Shown here: piece after piece, positions 9,041 through 17,072 of the stretch
How positions within the stretch are numbered: the first letter of the stretch is position 1
Layout: each line of letters starts with the position of its first letter
From: Micromonospora haikouensis
GTDB taxonomy: Bacteria; Actinomycetota; Actinomycetes; Mycobacteriales; Micromonosporaceae
DNA: 64,000 nt
Reading direction: 5' to 3'
NCBI RefSeq assembly: GCF_900091595.1
Contig: NZ_FMCW01000010.1
Location: 144,653-208,652 of the forward strand
Program-made: the position numbers and the translations under genes
Notes under the pieces: generated by a model
Databases searched by the model: none
What the model was told of the DNA's origin: nothing
Seen by the model: only the letters and a program-made list of their open reading frames with translations

Positions 9041-10005
9041 CAGGCGCTCCCGTCCTGTCGCTCGGCGCGGTGCTGCGCGCGGATGAACAGCAGCGCCACC
9101 ACCACGATGATCAGCGTCAGCACGGTCGAGATCGCCGACCCGTACCCGACCTGGAGTTTCTTGAAGAACGTGTAGTACGCGAAGTACGACGGCACGTTGG
9201 TGGCGTTCTCCGGGCCGCCCCGGGTCAGCGCGTAGATCGGCCCGAACACCTTCATCGCGGCGATGGTGCAGGTGAGGGCGACGACGAACGTCTCCGGCCG
9301 GATCTGCGGCAGGGTGATCGCCCGGAACCGGCGGGCCCAGCCCGCGCCGTCGATCTCCGCCGCCTCGTACAGTTCGGGGTCGACCCGCTGCAACGCGGCC
9401 ATGAACACGACCACCGGGTAGCCGATCTGCACCCAGATCATCACGCCCATGACCGCCGGCAGGGCGGTGTCGGGGTCGCCGAGCCAGTCGTGCGACAGCG
9501 CGCCCAGCCCGACGGCGTCGAGCAGCCCGTTGAGGGCCCCGTCGGGGCGCAGGATCCAGCCCCACACGATGCCGGCCACCACGACCGGCAGGACCTGCGG
9601 CAGGTAGAACGCGGCGCGCAGCGCGTTGGCGGTGCGCGACTTGAAGCGCCGCCCGATGGTGTCGAACAGCACCGCCGCGAGCACGAGGCCGACGACGGTG
9701 GGCACCACGACCATCGCCACGATCATGGCGAGGGTGTTGCGGAACGACTGCCAGAAGACGGTGTCGTCGAGCAGGCGCTGGTAGTTCTCCAGCCCGACGA
9801 ACGTCGGGTCGCCGATGCCGGACCAGCGGGTCAGCGAGAGATAGCCGGTGAACAGCAGCGGCCCGCCGATGACCAGCGCGAAGAGCACCGCGCCGGGGAG
9901 CAGGTAGAGCCAGTAGCCCGCGTCGCCGCGGCGACGCGGCCCCCGGCGGCCCTTCGGATCGGTGTCGCCCCGGCGTCGGGTGGCGAGGGCGTCGGTTGCA
10001 GCCAT
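9040..10005 (-). CDS. Sugar ABC transporter permease (MalF/CUT1 type)
   Basis: 321 residues with a basic N-terminal tail and six membrane segments beginning at GYWLYLLPGAVLFALVIGG. The EAA loop (LYEAAEIDGAGWARRFRAITLPQIRP) is intact. ATG 10005 has GGAGGG upstream. It lies between the binding-protein gene (61 bp away) and the second permease, and the three form the standard CUT1 set minus the ATPase. Confidence 0.9.
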   Translation of the reverse strand: MAATDALATRRRGDTDPKGRRGPRRRGDAGYWLYLLPGAVLFALVIGGPLLFTGYLSLTRWSGIGDPTFVGLENYQRLLDDTVFWQSFRNTLAMIVAMVVVPTVVGLVLAAVLFDTIGRRFKSRTANALRAAFYLPQVLPVVVAGIVWGWILRPDGALNGLLDAVGLGALSHDWLGDPDTALPAVMGVMIWVQIGYPVVVFMAALQRVDPELYEAAEIDGAGWARRFRAITLPQIRPETFVVALTCTIAAMKVFGPIYALTRGGPENATNVPSYFAYYTFFKKLQVGYGSAISTVLTLIIVVVALLFIRAQHRAERQDGSA

Positions 10006-10066
10006 GATGGTCCCTCCGGTGCGCCGGCGGGCGCGTCGCGCAGGGCGCGCCCGCCGGGCGTCCTCG

Positions 10067-11371
10067 TCAGCCGCGCTTGATCTCCGCGACGCCCTCGTCG
10101 TACGGCTTGGCGATCGCGTCGAGCACCTGGTCGGGGGACTTCGACTGGTTGATCAGGCCCTGGAAGCCGGAGACCAGCACGTCGTAGTAGCCGGGGACCG
10201 GCCAGTCCGGGTAGAAGGCCAGGCCGTCGGTGGTGCTGATCGCGTTGAAGTTCTCGATCAGCTTCTTGTCCTTCGGGTCGGCGATCTTCGACGGGTCGGC
10301 GGCCACCGGGACGCCGCCGTTGTTGCCGATCAGGGCCTGGATCTCCGGGCGCATGGTGATGTCGATGAAGTCGTACGCCAGGTCCTTGGCCTTGCTGGTC
10401 GCCGGGACCACCCAGATGTTGCCGGACGAGCCGGCGTGCAGCTTGTTGCCGGGGAACAGGAAGCTGTCCCAGTTGGCCTTCATCTCGGCCTTGAACCGGC
10501 CGTACCACCAGCTCCCGGAGACGATCATCGGGGTCTTGCCGGCGATGAACGCCGTGCCCATGTCCTCGGCCTTGGCGCTGGCGGTGCCCTTGCCGACGTA
10601 GCCCTTCTTCACCCACTCGGCGAACGTGTCCGCGCCGTACTTGAGCGGGTCGGCCTTGAAGTCGACCGGGTTCTTGTAGAGCTGGTAGTTGTCGACGAAC
10701 GCCCGGTCGGCCTTGGCGAGCGCGAGCTGGTAGAACAGCTGCCCGGCCGGGTACTCGGCACCGGCGGTGCCCAGCGGGGTGATGCCCTTGGCGACGAACG
10801 TGTCCATCGCGGCGGTCAGCTCGTCGAGCGTCGTCGGGACCTTGACGCCGTTGCGGTCGAACAGGTCCTTGTTGTAGTAGACCATCACGTACTCGCCGTA
10901 GTTGGGCACGCCGTACCAGTTGCCGGATCCCATCACGCCCTTGTCGTCGTACTTGGCGGTGGTCTGCAGGCTCGGGCTGAGCGCCTTGTCCCAGCCGCGC
11001 TTGGTCGCCTCGGCCGTGAGGTCGGTGAGCAGGCCCTGCTTGGACAGCAGGCCGGCGGTGGCGTTGCCCTTGTTGTACTCCATCACGTCCGGGCCCTCGG
11101 ACGAGTTGATGATCATCCCGGCGTTCTGCTGGATCTGCTCGAACGCCTTGCGCTCGAAGCGCACCTCGACGCCCGGGTGCTCCTGCTTGAAGACCTCGAT
11201 CGCCTTGTCCCACGCCACGCCCATGGCGCTGGTCTCGCCCTCGTAGTGCCAGAGCTTGAGCACCTTGGCACCGCTGGCGCCCTCGTCGGCGTCGTCACCG
11301 CAGGCGGTCAGGGACGCCGCCGCGGCGACGGCCAGGGTCACCGCCGCGACGACTGTGCGGAATCGTTGCAT
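10067..11371 (-). CDS. Extracellular sugar-binding lipoprotein (ABC importer)
   Basis: 434 residues. A lipoprotein signal ends in the lipobox LTAC with Cys24, so it is anchored outside the membrane. The mature part is a family-1 solute-binding protein (LKLWHYEGETSAMGVAWDKAIEVFKQEHPGVEV). ATG 11371 is preferred to ATG 11377 because AGGAG is then 7 bases upstream rather than nearly touching. It lies 36 bp after the LacI gene and starts the transport module. Specificity for xyloglucan oligosaccharides is inferred from the alpha-xylosidase in the operon. Confidence 0.9.
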   Translation of the reverse strand: MQRFRTVVAAVTLAVAAAASLTACGDDADEGASGAKVLKLWHYEGETSAMGVAWDKAIEVFKQEHPGVEVRFERKAFEQIQQNAGMIINSSEGPDVMEYNKGNATAGLLSKQGLLTDLTAEATKRGWDKALSPSLQTTAKYDDKGVMGSGNWYGVPNYGEYVMVYYNKDLFDRNGVKVPTTLDELTAAMDTFVAKGITPLGTAGAEYPAGQLFYQLALAKADRAFVDNYQLYKNPVDFKADPLKYGADTFAEWVKKGYVGKGTASAKAEDMGTAFIAGKTPMIVSGSWWYGRFKAEMKANWDSFLFPGNKLHAGSSGNIWVVPATSKAKDLAYDFIDITMRPEIQALIGNNGGVPVAADPSKIADPKDKKLIENFNAISTTDGLAFYPDWPVPGYYDVLVSGFQGLINQSKSPDQVLDAIAKPYDEGVAEIKRG

Positions 11372-11407
11372 TACCATTCTCCTCGTGAGTATCGAGCCGG
11401 TACTCCT

Positions 11408-12529
11408 CTAGGCCCGTCGTCGCGTGGCAGCGCGGCGACGGGCTGTGTTCTTGCTCGTCGTGCCCGACGCCTCCGGGTCGGCCGCGTCGGCCGCTCCGGT
11501 GGTGTCCCCCGTCGGGCGACCGGGAGGGCCGCTGGATCCGCGGACCTCCAACGTGCACGGCAGCAGCTCCTGGTGGATCGGGGCGCTGTCGAGCTCCAGG
11601 TGGCGCAGCAGCGCCTCGACCGCGATGCGTCCCAGCGCCGAGCCGGGCGACGTCATCGCGGTCAGCGCGGGGGTGGCCAGCTCGGCGACCTGCGGCGAGG
11701 TGACCATGGAGACGACCGAGACGTCGTCGGGCACGGTGAGGCCCCGCCCGGCCAGCCCGCCGAGGATGCCGAACACGGCCCGCTCGTTCATGGCGAGCAC
11801 GGCGGTCAGGTCGGGGGCCCGGTCGAACGCCGTGGCCAGGGCCGCCCGCCCGCCGGCCGCGCTGTCCTCGGCGGGGATCATCAGCGGCTCGACGCCGTGC
11901 TCGGCCATCGCGGCGGCGAACGCGTCGCGGGTGCGCAGCGCGGGGCCGTAGCCCTCGGCGATGGTCGCGGCGGAGTGGTTGACGTAGACGATCCGCCGGT
12001 GGCCCAGACCCACGAGGTGCGCGACGGCGTCGTGCACGGTGCGGTCGAAGTCGATGTCGACGTACGACAGGTCGGTGGTGTCGCCGGTGCGGCCGATGAG
12101 CACCAGCGGCACGCCCGCCTCGCGCAGCACGGCCACCCGGTCGTCGTCGAGCTGCACCTCCATCAGCAGCGCGCCGTCGAGCATGCGCTGGCTGGCCAGC
12201 CGCCGCAGGCCGTCGAGGTCGTCGGCGTCGACGGGGGAGAGCACCAGGTGGTAGCCCGCCGCGCTGGCCGCCGAGGCGGCGCCGGTGACGAAGGCCGTCT
12301 CGGTGGCGCCCAGGCCGCGGTCGTCGATCGGCAGGAGCAGGCCGAGGATGCGGCTGCGCCGGCTGGCCAGCCCCCGGGCCATCGCGTGCGGCTGGTATTC
12401 CAGCTCCGCCATCGCGGCGCGGACCTTGTCCCGGGTGGCCTGGGAGATGGGCCGCGCGCCGGTCAGCACGTACGACACCGTGCTGACGGAGACCCGCGCG
12501 AGCCGGGCGACGTCGTGCATCGTGGCCAT
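11408..12529 (-). CDS. LacI-family transcriptional regulator
   Basis: 373 residues. The helix-turn-helix and hinge occupy about residues 2-58 (MHDVARLARVSVSTVSYVLTG), followed by the periplasmic-binding-like sugar sensor domain. A C-terminal extension of about 45 residues, ending in a basic stretch TARRRAATRRRA, goes beyond the usual fold. ATG 12529 has GGAGG upstream. It is the first gene of the operon, and the three-repeat operator just before it suggests autorepression and repression of all five genes behind it until a sugar inducer binds. Confidence 0.93.
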   Translation of the reverse strand: MATMHDVARLARVSVSTVSYVLTGARPISQATRDKVRAAMAELEYQPHAMARGLASRRSRILGLLLPIDDRGLGATETAFVTGAASAASAAGYHLVLSPVDADDLDGLRRLASQRMLDGALLMEVQLDDDRVAVLREAGVPLVLIGRTGDTTDLSYVDIDFDRTVHDAVAHLVGLGHRRIVYVNHSAATIAEGYGPALRTRDAFAAAMAEHGVEPLMIPAEDSAAGGRAALATAFDRAPDLTAVLAMNERAVFGILGGLAGRGLTVPDDVSVVSMVTSPQVAELATPALTAMTSPGSALGRIAVEALLRHLELDSAPIHQELLPCTLEVRGSSGPPGRPTGDTTGAADAADPEASGTTSKNTARRRAATRRRA

Positions 12530-12574
12530 CGCGCACCTCCCTCGGCGGCCCGGCGGGCGGGGTTCCGACCTGCG

Positions 12575-12647
12575 TCGAAACGCCTAGTCGAAACGGTTAG
12601 TCGAAGCGTTTCGACAGACCGTAGGGCACGTGTTACGAGGGCGTCAA
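12575..12647 (-). promoter_or_regulatory. Promoter and LacI operator array for the oligosaccharide operon
   Basis: On the minus strand TTGACG (12647-12642) and TACGGT (12623-12618) form a sigma-70-like -35/-10 pair with an 18-bp spacer. Directly downstream, over the expected transcription start, lies the near-palindrome TCGAAGCGTTTCGA (12601-12614), a typical LacI-family operator. Two further half-sites TCGAAACG begin at 12588 and 12575, so three copies repeat every 13 bp. Binding here would block the promoter. Confidence 0.82.
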
Positions 12648-12666
12648 TAGCCGATGACAAAAATGG

Positions 12667-12733
12667 GTCGCCGGGCCGACCTGCGCCCGGGGGCGGCACA
12701 GCGCCGCGCTGGGGGCGGGGTCGGCCCGGCGAC
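12667..12733. terminator. Hairpin terminator after the YdjM-like gene
   Basis: GTCGCCGGGCCGACC (12667-12681) is the exact reverse complement of GGTCGGCCCGGCGAC (12719-12733). It lies 10 bp after the minus-strand YdjM-like gene and insulates the operon promoter that follows. Confidence 0.7.
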
Positions 12734-12743
12734 GGGCGGAGCC

Positions 12744-13553
12744 TCAGATGTCGATGTTGAACTTGCGCAGCACCGACGGGGCGACCAGGCCCACCGCCGC
12801 GAGCACGGAGATCGCGGTCAGCACGCCGCGCAGCACGACCACCTCGGTCTTGCTGCCGGTGCGCAGCGCGATGCTGTTCGGCAGGCCGACCATCGTCCAC
12901 ATCCGGCGCTTGATCGGGATCGGCCACAGGATCGGCACCCCGGCCCGCGTGATCATGTCGCCGAGGATGTGCACGAAGCAGCCCACCCCGACGGCCAGCC
13001 CGATCAGCGGATAACCCCGGTCGCCGGGCAGGTTGGCGAACGTGAACCAGGCGGCGGCGGCCGAGGCCAGGGTCACGATCACCCAGCCGGCGCGCTCCGC
13101 CCACCGGTCGAACAGCCCGCGCAGGGCCAGCCCGAACATGAAGAACAGGATGCCGACCACGGCCCACTTGCCGTACGCGGCGCACAGCGCGGTGGTGCCC
13201 CAGCCGACCAGCACGGTGAACGGGATCGTGTGGGTCAGGGTGCGGTGGCCGTTGTTGCGGCGCGGGTCCTTGCTCAGCTTGGTCGCGTAGTAGACGCCGA
13301 GGGAGATCTTCTCCATCACCTCGGCGACGAACAGGCTGACCACCCCGAACGTGCGGGCCACCGTGGCCCCGCCCTGGTTGCGGGTCACCTTGCCCGACAG
13401 GTCGAGGTCGGGGAAGAGCGCCCCACCGGCGCAGACCGCAGTGCCGACGGCGAGCGCCAGCGGTGACTGGTGGTAGTCGGCGAACTGGTCGAGCGCCCAG
13501 GAGCCGGTCAGCCACACCGCCGCGCCCGACAGTGCGTGGGACGGTCCCATCAT
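12744..13553 (-). CDS. YdjM-like metal-dependent hydrolase, membrane protein
   Basis: 269 residues with several hydrophobic segments. The family pattern of conserved His and Asp is present: MGPSHALSGAAVW at the start, LFPDLDL, HRTLTHTIPF, and FVHILGDMIT. These mark the YdjM/DUF457 group of membrane proteins with a zinc-hydrolase-like active site whose role is poorly known. ATG 13553 has GGGAGGG about 10 bases upstream; a second ATG follows at once. The gene stands alone, with a terminator downstream and the kinase gene behind it. Confidence 0.82.
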   Translation of the reverse strand: MMGPSHALSGAAVWLTGSWALDQFADYHQSPLALAVGTAVCAGGALFPDLDLSGKVTRNQGGATVARTFGVVSLFVAEVMEKISLGVYYATKLSKDPRRNNGHRTLTHTIPFTVLVGWGTTALCAAYGKWAVVGILFFMFGLALRGLFDRWAERAGWVIVTLASAAAAWFTFANLPGDRGYPLIGLAVGVGCFVHILGDMITRAGVPILWPIPIKRRMWTMVGLPNSIALRTGSKTEVVVLRGVLTAISVLAAVGLVAPSVLRKFNIDI

Positions 13554-13686
13554 GACGCCTCGCCCTCCCCAGGGTCTTGATCCACAAACTAGGCCACTCT
13601 GGCAGAGTCGCCGCCGGGGAGCAATCACCTGGACGGTCCACACCGGACGGTGTCGCGGTCCGGGCGCGTGGGGCGGCCCCGCCGGC

Positions 13687-15495
13687 TCAGGCCGTGCCGC
13701 CGGCCCGGAAGCTGGACCGCATCGTCTCCCGCTCGGCCGCGCCGGCGTCCCACTCCACCTCGGGGCCGCTCCAGGCCAGCGACCACGAGCGGGTGCCGAA
13801 CGGGATCAGTTGCGCCCCGCGCAGGCGCGCCCCCATCGGCGCGTCCCAGGTGCACTCCCACTCCGCCCCCCGGCCCGCCACCTCCGCCAGCCGGATCTTC
13901 GCGTACCGGGGGAGGGCGCCCGCCTCCTTCGCCCGGCGCTCGTTCGCGCGCAGCTGCTCCAGCGGGGCGGCGGCCGGGTCGTCCGCCGGGGAGACGGTCA
14001 GGATCCGCCGGGCCGACGGGTCCTGGAAACAGACCGCGTTCCCGTCCCGGTACTGCCGCCAGCCGGGCGGCAGGGCGAGCCGGAACCCGGCCTGGTCGGC
14101 GTACCAGGACCAGTCCGACGGCGGGCGCAGCGACTCGTCCGGGGCCGGCGCGACGGTCGGGGGTGGCTCGCCGAACGGGTAGGGCCGCAGGCAGGGGAAG
14201 GGCGGGGGCGGGACACCCGCCCTGAGCGGCGGCAGCAGCGGCCCGGCCGACGACGGGCTCGGCGTGGCCCCCGGCGTGGCCGGTGGCGTCGCCTCGCGGC
14301 CGGTGTGGGGGCTGAACAACGCGAAGACGACGAGGTGCGCGACCACCAGCGTGACCGCCACGCCGGCCACGGCCAGCGGCCAGCGCCGCCGGGCCGGCGC
14401 GGCGGCGTCCGCCGGCCCGGCCGGCACGATGACGAACGGGACGTCGGCCGGCACCGGGGCGGTGGTGTCCGTGGGCGCGGTCGGCGTCGGCCCGTCCCGC
14501 GCCGGGCCCGTCCCCGCCGGCCTCCTGCCCGCCGTTGCGTCCCGCCGAGGCGGCCCAACCGACCAGCCCGGCACGACCAGCCGGTCCGCCTCGGCGGGCC
14601 CGGCCGGGCCGTCCGGCGGGACCGCGTCCGGCGGAACCACCGTGGCCTCCGGGGCGACCGTGACCGGCGAGGGCTCGGCGCCCGGCGCGGCGGCCTGGGC
14701 CAGGCGGCGCTGCGTCTCCTCGTGGTCGATGCGCTGCCGTGGGTCCCGGCGCAGCAGGCCGACCAGCACCGGCCGCAGCGGCCCGGCGTGCGGGGCCGGG
14801 TCCGGCGGCCGGGTGGCCAGGGCGCTCAGCGTCGCCATCGCGGTGCTCCGGGCGTACGGGGACTTGCCCTCCACGGCCGCGTGCAGCGTCGCGCCGAGCG
14901 ACCACAGGTCGGCCTCCACGCTGGAGATCCCCTCGGCGGCGCGCTCCGGGGCGACGAACTGCGGGGAGCCGAGCACCAGCCCCGGCCGGGTCATCACCCC
15001 GTCCCCGCCGTCGAAGACGGCGAGCCCGAAGTCGGTGAGCATCACCCGCCCGTCGTGGGCGACGAGCACGTTGGCCGGCTTGACGTCCCGGTGCAGCACG
15101 CCGGCCTGGTGCGCGGCACGCAGCGCGGCCAGCAGCGCCAGCCCGATCGCCGCGGCCCGCCGCGGTGGCAGCGGCCCGGACGTGTCCAGGATGTGCTGCA
15201 ACGACCGGGACGGTACGTACTCCATGATCAACCACGGGTCGCCGTCGACCGGCACCACGTCGTAGACCCGGACCACGTTGGGGTGGTTGAGCCGCGCCGT
15301 CGTGCGCGCCTCCCGCAGCGTACGCAGGCGCAACTCGTCGAGCTCGTCGCCGGCCAGCACGGCCGGCGGGACGACCTGCTTGACCGCGACGTCGCGGTGC
15401 AGCATCTCGTCCCTGGCACGCCACACCTTGCCCATGCCGCCGCGACCCACGAGGTCGAGCAGGCGGTACCGGCCGCCGATCACTACCTGCTGCAC
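13687..15495 (-). CDS. Membrane Ser/Thr protein kinase (Pkn type)
   Basis: 602 residues. The kinase domain has the glycine loop GRGGMGKVW at 17-25, the ATP-binding Lys39, the catalytic HRDVKPAN at 135-142, DFG at 155-157 and a following APE motif. A Pro/Ala-rich linker leads to one membrane helix at about 370-392 (WPLAVAGVAVTLVVAHLVVF). The extracellular part is unlike PASTA repeats, contains a PPGWRQY segment, and has no clear ligand-binding family. GTG 15495 is chosen because GAGGAG lies just upstream. The 79-bp gap to the glycosyltransferase gene allows co-transcription. Confidence 0.92.
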   Translation of the reverse strand: MQQVVIGGRYRLLDLVGRGGMGKVWRARDEMLHRDVAVKQVVPPAVLAGDELDELRLRTLREARTTARLNHPNVVRVYDVVPVDGDPWLIMEYVPSRSLQHILDTSGPLPPRRAAAIGLALLAALRAAHQAGVLHRDVKPANVLVAHDGRVMLTDFGLAVFDGGDGVMTRPGLVLGSPQFVAPERAAEGISSVEADLWSLGATLHAAVEGKSPYARSTAMATLSALATRPPDPAPHAGPLRPVLVGLLRRDPRQRIDHEETQRRLAQAAAPGAEPSPVTVAPEATVVPPDAVPPDGPAGPAEADRLVVPGWSVGPPRRDATAGRRPAGTGPARDGPTPTAPTDTTAPVPADVPFVIVPAGPADAAAPARRRWPLAVAGVAVTLVVAHLVVFALFSPHTGREATPPATPGATPSPSSAGPLLPPLRAGVPPPPFPCLRPYPFGEPPPTVAPAPDESLRPPSDWSWYADQAGFRLALPPGWRQYRDGNAVCFQDPSARRILTVSPADDPAAAPLEQLRANERRAKEAGALPRYAKIRLAEVAGRGAEWECTWDAPMGARLRGAQLIPFGTRSWSLAWSGPEVEWDAGAAERETMRSSFRAGGTA

Positions 15496-15574
15496 CGTTC
15501 TCCTCACCGCGGGCGGACGTACACCATAGCCAGCGGATCGGCAGGGACCAATCGGACGACAGGTCGACAACCCG

Positions 15575-16906
15575 TCAGCAGGCCGCGTGCCCGGCCGTCA
15601 GCAGGTTCCCCTCCGGGATGGCGATCCGGGGCCGACCCGCGCCCAGCCGGCTCGCCGCCCGACGGGCCTGGAACGAACCGTGCTCGCGGCGGGCGGCGGC
15701 GTAGCTGCTCGCGGTGTGGGCGGCGATGGTCGCCCAGCCGTACCGCTCGCTGACCATCGTGCGGGCCCGGCGGGCCACCCGGCGGGCGAAGACCTCGTCG
15801 CCGATGAGCCGGTCGACCGCGCCCGCCAGCGCGTCGGGGTCGCTGTGCGGGAACGTCACCCCGGTGACCCCGGGCTCGACGATCTCGGCGAGCCCGCCCG
15901 TCGAGGCGACGGCCAGGGGCGCGCCGGCCGCGGCGGCCTCCAGGGCGACCATCCCGAACGGCTCGTAGAGGCTCGGCACCACGGTCGCGTCGGTGGCGGC
16001 CAGCATGGCCGGGAGCTGGGTGGAGTCCAGGAAACCGGCGAAGCGCACCGTGTCGCCCAGGTGCAGCCGGTGCGCCTGCTCCACCAGCTCCTGCCGGTAC
16101 GGGCCGTCGCCGGCGATCACCACCCGCAGCCCCGGGTGCCGCTCGCGCAGGTGCGGCACGGCGTGCATCAGGTGCTGCACGCCCTTTTCGTAGACGAGCC
16201 GGCCCGCGTACCCGACCAGGGGACCGTCACCGGCGAACCGGGCCCGTGCCGAGGCGACCGCCCGGGGCCGGGCCCGCCAGACCCGGTCGTCCACCCCGTT
16301 GGCCACCACGTCGACCCGGGCGGCCGGCACGTCGAACAGGCGGCCGATCTGGTCACGCATGTAGCCGGAGCAGGCGATCACCCGCGTCGACTCGCCGCTG
16401 ATCCAGTGCTCGACGCCGTGGATGGTGCGGTTCATCTCCTCGGGCAGCCAGCCCTGGTGCCGGCCCGCCTCCGTCGCGTGGATCGTCGTCACCAGCGGCA
16501 GGTCCAGGTGCTCGGCGAGGGTGATCGCGGTGTGCGCGACGAGCCAGTCGTGGGCGTGGATGACGTCGTAGGAGCCGCTCTCGGTGGCGCGCAGGGCGGC
16601 GCGGGTGAGGGTGTGGTTGAAGGCCATGGTCCAGGCGAGGAGGCTGCCGGTGGCCAGGGGGAAGGCGACGGGGTCCTCGGCGGCGCGCAGGACGCGGACG
16701 CCGTCGGCGTACTCCTCCAGGGGTGCGCCGTCGGCGTGGCGGGTGACGACGGTGACCTCGTGGCCGGCGGCGGCGAGGGCGACGGAGAGGGCGTGCACGT
16801 GGCGGCCGAGGCCGCCGACGAGCACCGGCGGATATTCCCAGGAGAGGATGAGCACCCGCTGGTGCCGGGCCGGGTTGATGTCGATCACTTCGGCGTCAGG
16901 TGACAT
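15575..16906 (-). CDS. GT4 glycosyltransferase, glycogen synthase-like
   Basis: 443 residues. The N-terminal Rossmann domain carries the GGLGRHVHAL loop typical of starch/glycogen synthases, and the C-terminal domain has the GT4 signature EPFGMVALEAAAAG. Such enzymes transfer glucose (often from ADP-glucose) to alpha-glucan or maltose-1-phosphate acceptors. ATG 16906 has AAGGGGG upstream. A debranching-type enzyme is encoded 166 bp upstream on the same strand, which supports a role in glycogen or related glucan metabolism. Confidence 0.85.
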   Translation of the reverse strand: MSPDAEVIDINPARHQRVLILSWEYPPVLVGGLGRHVHALSVALAAAGHEVTVVTRHADGAPLEEYADGVRVLRAAEDPVAFPLATGSLLAWTMAFNHTLTRAALRATESGSYDVIHAHDWLVAHTAITLAEHLDLPLVTTIHATEAGRHQGWLPEEMNRTIHGVEHWISGESTRVIACSGYMRDQIGRLFDVPAARVDVVANGVDDRVWRARPRAVASARARFAGDGPLVGYAGRLVYEKGVQHLMHAVPHLRERHPGLRVVIAGDGPYRQELVEQAHRLHLGDTVRFAGFLDSTQLPAMLAATDATVVPSLYEPFGMVALEAAAAGAPLAVASTGGLAEIVEPGVTGVTFPHSDPDALAGAVDRLIGDEVFARRVARRARTMVSERYGWATIAAHTASSYAAARREHGSFQARRAASRLGAGRPRIAIPEGNLLTAGHAAC

Positions 16907-17072
16907 GCGGCCCCCTTGGAGTTGTCTCCGGCGCGCGGGCCGGCCGCACCCGCGGAAAACGGATGCCGCCGACCAGCCCTGGATCTCGGGCCCATCCTGC
17001 ACCGGGCCGGATAACCAGCGGAGACGTCGCCGTTGCCGGGATGTAAAGCGCTACCGGCGGACCCGGAAGGGC

